Positions 5,681-8,599 of a stretch of DNA of 8,599 nt are shown piece by piece (the first letter of the stretch is position 1; each line of letters begins with the position of its first letter). Below the pieces are notes generated by a model. The model worked only from the letters and a program-made list of their open reading frames with translations, was not told where the DNA came from and searched no databases. The translations under genes and the position numbers were made by a program. Source of the stretch: Fibrobacter sp. (GTDB lineage: Bacteria > Fibrobacterota > Fibrobacteria > Fibrobacterales > Fibrobacteraceae); NCBI GenBank assembly GCA_021443065.1, contig JABUUR010000207.1, forward strand, positions 1 through 8,599. The letters are read 5' to 3'.

Positions 5681-7048
5681 TTGAAACTATGTCGGTGGAC
5701 ATTCCTCGGTGCAATGGTTTGCTGCATCGCCTGTACTGTTTTGGCAGAACCCCAAGCCGTTTCTGAAAACGATTTCGACCTTCCCGAAGAATTCGAAAAA
5801 GAAGAAATTGTCGATTTTACCCCCATCGCCACACCGACCACGGCTGTAGACGAAATCACCCCGGAAAAAACAGCGGGACTGCAGGCCAAGGAAATTCCCC
5901 AGGAACTGGACCGCCCCATCCGAGTGGGCATTTTCATCGGGGTCAAGGAGCTTTACCTGCTATGGGGCGGCGAAAAAGTCAAGATTACCGCGGCGGGTAA
6001 AAACATAAAGATACAGTCCGGCAACAAATCCATGGAAATGAAGTCCCGGGAATTTCAAAATGAAGACGGATCTTGCCTTGCCGTAGCCCAGGAGCCCAAA
6101 GCCCTGGGCCGAGCCTGCTACCCGGGCGTGGTTCTGTTCCGCGCAAATGATGGAAAACTGGACGCCATCAACGCCGTTGATGTAGAAGACTACCTGCGGG
6201 GATCCGTACCCTACGAAATCGGCAAGTTGGACGCAGAGCGCATCGAGGCCCTGAAGGCCCAGGCCATAGCCGCCCGCACCTACGCCTACAAGCATTTTAA
6301 CAGCCGCGAAGCCATGGGCTTTGACGTTTACGCCGATGTAAAAGACCAGGTGTACAAGGGCCTGGAAGGCGCCACCGCCCTGACAGACACGGCGGTAAGG
6401 GCCACCGCCGGTATCGTCATGACCTATAACGGCGAATTCATTACCGCCTACTACCATTCCACATGCGCGGGCAAAACCGAGACCCTGGCCACATGGAACC
6501 GCCCAAACCTCCCCTACCTGCAGAGCAAGCCGGACCTGCGGCCCGACGGTTCGGCCTGGTGCGGTGAATCCAGTTACATGAAGTGGCAACGTCGTTTTAC
6601 GGACAAAGAAATTGTAAGCCTATTCAAGAAAAACGCGAAGGAGGCGAAAGCGATTTTCTCCAGCAGCGCCGCCGCAGATTTCACCAAAATCAAGTCTATT
6701 TCCATTGTCGATACGCTGGCGGGCGGCCGCATTCTAACCCTTCGGGTAGATACCGACAAAGGCAACTTTAAGGTTTTGACCGACAAGACACGCTGGCTAT
6801 TCAAAAAGGCGGGTGCCATACTCCCCTCCTCTCTCTTTAGCGTCAAGCATGAAAACCAGGAATGGATTGTTGCTGGCAAGGGCTTTGGCCACGGCGTGGG
6901 CATGTGCCAGATGGGAGTGCGGGCAAGGGCTCAGGCCGGCCAGAAATTCCCGGAAATTTTGAACCATTACTATCCGGGCATTACCCTGGAACAATACATC
7001 CGAACCCAAATCGCAGACCATGCCAAAGCCGAATCTGAAAGTAATTAG
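5681..7048 (+). CDS. Secreted SpoIID/LytB-domain protein, probable peptidoglycan glycan-strand enzyme
   Basis: This is a 455-residue exported protein. It starts at a TTG with a fitting ribosome binding site AGGGA (5670-5674); no nearby in-frame ATG keeps a complete signal peptide (M-K-L-C-R-W-T-F-L-G…, likely cleaved after A-x-A-like VLA at 20-22). An acidic, Pro/Thr-containing linker (about 25-78) leads into the SpoIID domain. Key family features are V-P-Y-E-I (176-180, with Glu179 at the catalytic position), E-A-L-K-A-Q-A-I-A-A-R-T-Y-A (189-202), Y-H-S-T-C-A-G-K-T-E (258-267), and G-H-G-V-G-M-C-Q-M-G (403-412). SpoIID of Bacillus is a lytic transglycosylase acting on denuded glycan strands; non-spore-formers carry relatives of this domain. 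A role in periplasmic wall remodelling or division is inferred. Its 3' end overlaps mtaB by 29 bases. Confidence 0.88.
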   Translation: MKLCRWTFLGAMVCCIACTVLAEPQAVSENDFDLPEEFEKEEIVDFTPIATPTTAVDEITPEKTAGLQAKEIPQELDRPIRVGIFIGVKELYLLWGGEKVKITAAGKNIKIQSGNKSMEMKSREFQNEDGSCLAVAQEPKALGRACYPGVVLFRANDGKLDAINAVDVEDYLRGSVPYEIGKLDAERIEALKAQAIAARTYAYKHFNSREAMGFDVYADVKDQVYKGLEGATALTDTAVRATAGIVMTYNGEFITAYYHSTCAGKTETLATWNRPNLPYLQSKPDLRPDGSAWCGESSYMKWQRRFTDKEIVSLFKKNAKEAKAIFSSSAAADFTKIKSISIVDTLAGGRILTLRVDTDKGNFKVLTDKTRWLFKKAGAILPSSLFSVKHENQEWIVAGKGFGHGVGMCQMGVRARAQAGQKFPEILNHYYPGITLEQYIRTQIADHAKAESESN

Positions 7049-8390
7049 CCAAGGTTGTGCCGCAAATTTTGGCGAAGGCGAAAAAATCGCCCGGCTGTTG
7101 CAGGACAAGTACAATGTTTCCTTCGGTTTTTTCGACAAGGAAGGCAGAAGCGGATCTGCGGACAATGACGATAAAAAAAGCAGCAATGCTAAAGGGTACG
7201 GCGACACCCCCGTTGACGCCTACATTCTGAACGTGTGTACGGTAAAGGGGAACGCCAGCGCCATCAAACTTTTAAGGCAGGCTCGTGAGAACTCGCCCGA
7301 GGCAGCCATCTATGTGACAGGGTGCGCCCCCAAGGATTTGAAACTGGAGGTGGCAAGGATAGACCCAGGCGTTGTCTTTACAAGCCTGACGGAACTGTCC
7401 AAGGGCGACGGCCCGATAAAAGCGGGCTCCCCCATAGTCGCCCCGACGGTACTTCGGGAGTCACCATTAGTAGGCATTGTGAACATTGAAGAGGGCTGCC
7501 TGGATGCATGCGCCTACTGTTCCACCCGGCTGGTAAAGGGGCGCCTGCGAAGTTTCCCTGCATCGGCAATCGTGGAGCAGGTCAAGCAACTTGTTCACGA
7601 CGGTTGCAAGGAAATTCAACTGACCGGCCAGGATTGCGGCTGCTACGGGTTCGACTTTGGTGAAAAGGTTTCTGATTCAGTCCAAGGTCGACAGCCCCGC
7701 AACCTGGCAGAACTGGTCCAGAAAATTCTTGTAGAGGTGGGCGGTGATTACCGCATACGCCTAGGCATGGGCAACCCCCGCCATATTCTGCAATACATCG
7801 AAGCCCTGCTGGAATGTTTTCAAGATGACCGTGTGTACAAGTTTATCCATCTGCCGGTACAAAGCGGAAGCGAGCGCACCCTGCAGAACATGAACCGCAA
7901 GCACACAGCCCAAGATTACATTACGCTGACCAACGAATTCAACAAGCGCTTTTCGCTGTTCACCCTCAGTACGGACCTGATTGTAGGATTCCCTGGGGAA
8001 ACCGAGCTGGACTTTGCAGATACATTGCAGGTGCTTCGAGAAACGCGGCCCACAGTTTGCAACATCACCCGATTCGTCTCGCGGCCAGGAACCCCAGCCA
8101 GCCGCATGGAAGGCACCGTACCCGATGTAGTCAAGCACAAGCGTTCGGCAGAACTTGCCGCAGTATTCCAGCAGATTGCCGCCGAAAACAACGCCCGCTG
8201 GATTGGGCAGACGGAGCAGGTAACCGTAGAAAAGGACGGCTACCGCAAAGGCACCCTTATCGCCCGGAACGACGCCTATCGCCCTGTGGCCATACAAGAC
8301 CCCGGCACAAAGATGATTCCCCCAGGAACCCGTCTTACGGTGAAAATCACAGGGGCAGAACCCTTCGCACTCCTCGGAAATAGTATTTAG
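7020..8390 (+). CDS. mtaB: MiaB/MtaB-family radical SAM tRNA methylthiotransferase, archaeal/eukaryotic (CDKAL1)-like
   Basis: The probable reaction is 2-methylthiolation of N6-threonylcarbamoyladenosine at tRNA position 37. The N-terminal methylthiotransferase domain has its three cluster cysteines: Cys13 (S-Q-G-C-A-A-N), Cys73 (N-V-C-T-V) and Cys102 (V-T-G-C). The radical SAM motif is C-L-D-A-C-A-Y-C (Cys160, 164, 167). A C-terminal TRAM domain (about 395-455) binds tRNA. Motifs R-L-G-M-G-N-P (247-253), V-Y-K-F-I-H-L-P-V-Q-S-G-S (272-284) and N-I-T-R-F-x-x-R-P-G-T (348-358) resemble archaeal and CDKAL1 proteins, whereas bacterial MtaB/MiaB usually have R-x-S-S-x-x-P at the first. Residues about 41-62 are a hydrophilic insertion. 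The ATG at 7020 overlaps the previous gene and has no ribosome binding site, suggesting coupling. The last three residues and the stop codon come from a heptamer repeat. Confidence 0.9.
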   Translation: MPKPNLKVISQGCAANFGEGEKIARLLQDKYNVSFGFFDKEGRSGSADNDDKKSSNAKGYGDTPVDAYILNVCTVKGNASAIKLLRQARENSPEAAIYVTGCAPKDLKLEVARIDPGVVFTSLTELSKGDGPIKAGSPIVAPTVLRESPLVGIVNIEEGCLDACAYCSTRLVKGRLRSFPASAIVEQVKQLVHDGCKEIQLTGQDCGCYGFDFGEKVSDSVQGRQPRNLAELVQKILVEVGGDYRIRLGMGNPRHILQYIEALLECFQDDRVYKFIHLPVQSGSERTLQNMNRKHTAQDYITLTNEFNKRFSLFTLSTDLIVGFPGETELDFADTLQVLRETRPTVCNITRFVSRPGTPASRMEGTVPDVVKHKRSAELAAVFQQIAAENNARWIGQTEQVTVEKDGYRKGTLIARNDAYRPVAIQDPGTKMIPPGTRLTVKITGAEPFALLGNSI

Positions 8391-8425
8391 TATTTAGTAG
8401 ATAGTATTTAGTAGATAGTAGGTAG
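8381..8425 (+). repeat. Heptamer tandem repeat TAGTAnn, six units plus partial
   Basis: The units read TAGTATT, TAGTATT, TAGTAGA, TAGTATT, TAGTAGA, TAGTAGG, then TAG. The first unit lies within the last codons of mtaB, and the second supplies its stop codon (8388-8390). Since 7 is not a multiple of 3, TAG recurs in all three forward frames, so the array is a universal stop for rightward translation. Confidence 0.9.
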
Positions 8426-8446
8426 AAAAATCCCGGCTTGATTTTT
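8426..8446 (+). terminator. AT-stem hairpin with T run and repeat core in its loop, possible weak terminator of mtaB
   Basis: AAAAAT (8426-8431) pairs with ATTTTT (8441-8446) around CCCGGCTTG, which is the core of the neighbouring palindromes. The T run and the position 36 bases after the mtaB stop fit a terminator, but the stem is all A-T and would be weak. It may instead be a decayed copy of the palindrome. Confidence 0.35.
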
Positions 8447-8449
8447 ACT

Positions 8450-8475
8450 GTCATCCCGGGCTTGACCCGGGACCT
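8450..8475 (+). repeat. CCCGGG palindromic repeat, copy A
   Basis: TCCCGGG (8454-8460) and CCCGGGA (8466-8472) form a perfect 7-base-pair hairpin with loop CTTGA. It is preceded by GTCA and shares the family start GTCATCCCGG with the elements at 161 and 8490. It has no T run behind it, so it is not an intrinsic terminator by itself. Confidence 0.85.
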
Positions 8476-8489
8476 CCCCCCTCCGCCTT

Positions 8490-8515
8490 GTCATCCCGGG
8501 CTTGCCCCGGGATCT
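8490..8515 (+). repeat. CCCGGG palindromic repeat, copy B
   Basis: ATCCCGGG (8493-8500) and CCCGGGAT (8506-8513) form a perfect 8-base-pair hairpin with loop CTTGC. It lies exactly 40 bases after copy A in the same orientation, separated by a C-rich spacer. This is a REP-like doublet. Confidence 0.85.
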
Positions 8516-8524
8516 CCCACAGTC

Positions 8525-8599
8525 ATTCTGGAGGGAGCCGCACGACCGATAGAATCCATAAAGGCAGTGGACCCTATCGTGCCAAGGGCACTCCAGGGT
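8525..8599 (+). repeat. Large imperfect inverted repeat, running to the window edge
   Basis: Outer stem CTGGAG (8528-8533) / CTCCAG (8591-8596), middle GCC (8537-8539) / GGC (8587-8589), and inner GCACGA (8540-8545) / TCGTGC (8577-8582) stack in order. A further TAG..TCC (8550-8557) / GGA..CTA (8569-8576) match lies within. It may be two diverged copies of an interspersed repeat in opposite orientation, or a structured RNA. The element may continue beyond the window. Confidence 0.6.

Noticed and set aside
4711..5946. 411-codon open frame on the minus strand across yajC, def and the start of the SpoIID-type gene
   Set aside because: It lies opposite three well-recognised genes with intact catalytic motifs. 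Its translation shows no family features, and the length is explained by codon bias of the sense strand.
8454..8472. Intrinsic terminator formed by CCCGGG palindrome copy A
   Set aside because: The hairpin is strong but is followed by a C-rich stretch with no T run, so it is recorded as a repeat only.
8391..8599. CRISPR array or attachment site
   Set aside because: The repeats are palindromes 40 bases apart with only two full copies, plus a 7-base tandem. There is no regular repeat-spacer pattern, and no cas, integrase or tRNA gene is nearby.

Overview
The window looks like a chromosomal housekeeping segment from a Gram-negative bacterium of the Fibrobacterota/Bacteroidota (FCB) side of the tree, most likely Fibrobacter or a close relative. 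This affiliation is inferred from protein character: a Lys in the TrmD G-H-Y-x-G motif, an S16 with a long alanine-rich tail, an archaeal/eukaryotic-looking MtaB, and CCCGGG palindromic repeats. It was not checked by a search. All confident genes are on the + strand and no RNA gene was found.

Layout. Positions 1-192 hold the 3' end of an unrecognised gene whose last codons and stop lie inside a palindromic repeat (161-211). A 359-base AT-rich gap (193-551) carries A/T tracts, a possible promoter and two small leader hairpins. It leads into rpsP (552-989), which is followed by a strong intrinsic terminator (1003-1040). Next come rimM (1137-1703), trmD (1724-2428) and rplS (2444-2788), completing the classical rpsP-rimM-trmD-rplS ribosome/tRNA maturation cluster.

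Two tandem, full-length paralogues follow (2819-3730 and 3730-4656). Each has an N-terminal cyclic-nucleotide-binding-like (Crp/Fnr) fold with a degenerate phosphate-binding motif, then two apparent winged-helix-like regions. They overlap by one base and are the least-described part of the window.

A second run of closely packed genes is yajC (4718-5101, Sec translocon accessory subunit), def (5119-5661, peptide deformylase), a SpoIID/LytB-domain secreted protein (5681-7048) and an MtaB/CDKAL1-type tRNA methylthiotransferase (7020-8390). The themes are nascent protein processing and export, cell-wall glycan handling and tRNA position-37 modification. With TrmD, the window carries two position-37 tRNA modification enzymes.

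The last ~220 bases are dense in repeats. A heptamer tandem array (8381-8425) supplies the mtaB stop codon. It is followed by a hybrid palindrome, a pair of CCCGGG palindromes related to the one at 161-211, and a larger imperfect inverted repeat that runs to the window edge.

I did not find a defence, mobile or CRISPR system. The best candidates for under-described biology are the paired Crp-like proteins, the archaeal-type methylthiotransferase, and the repeats that define the 3' ends of genes at both ends of the window.
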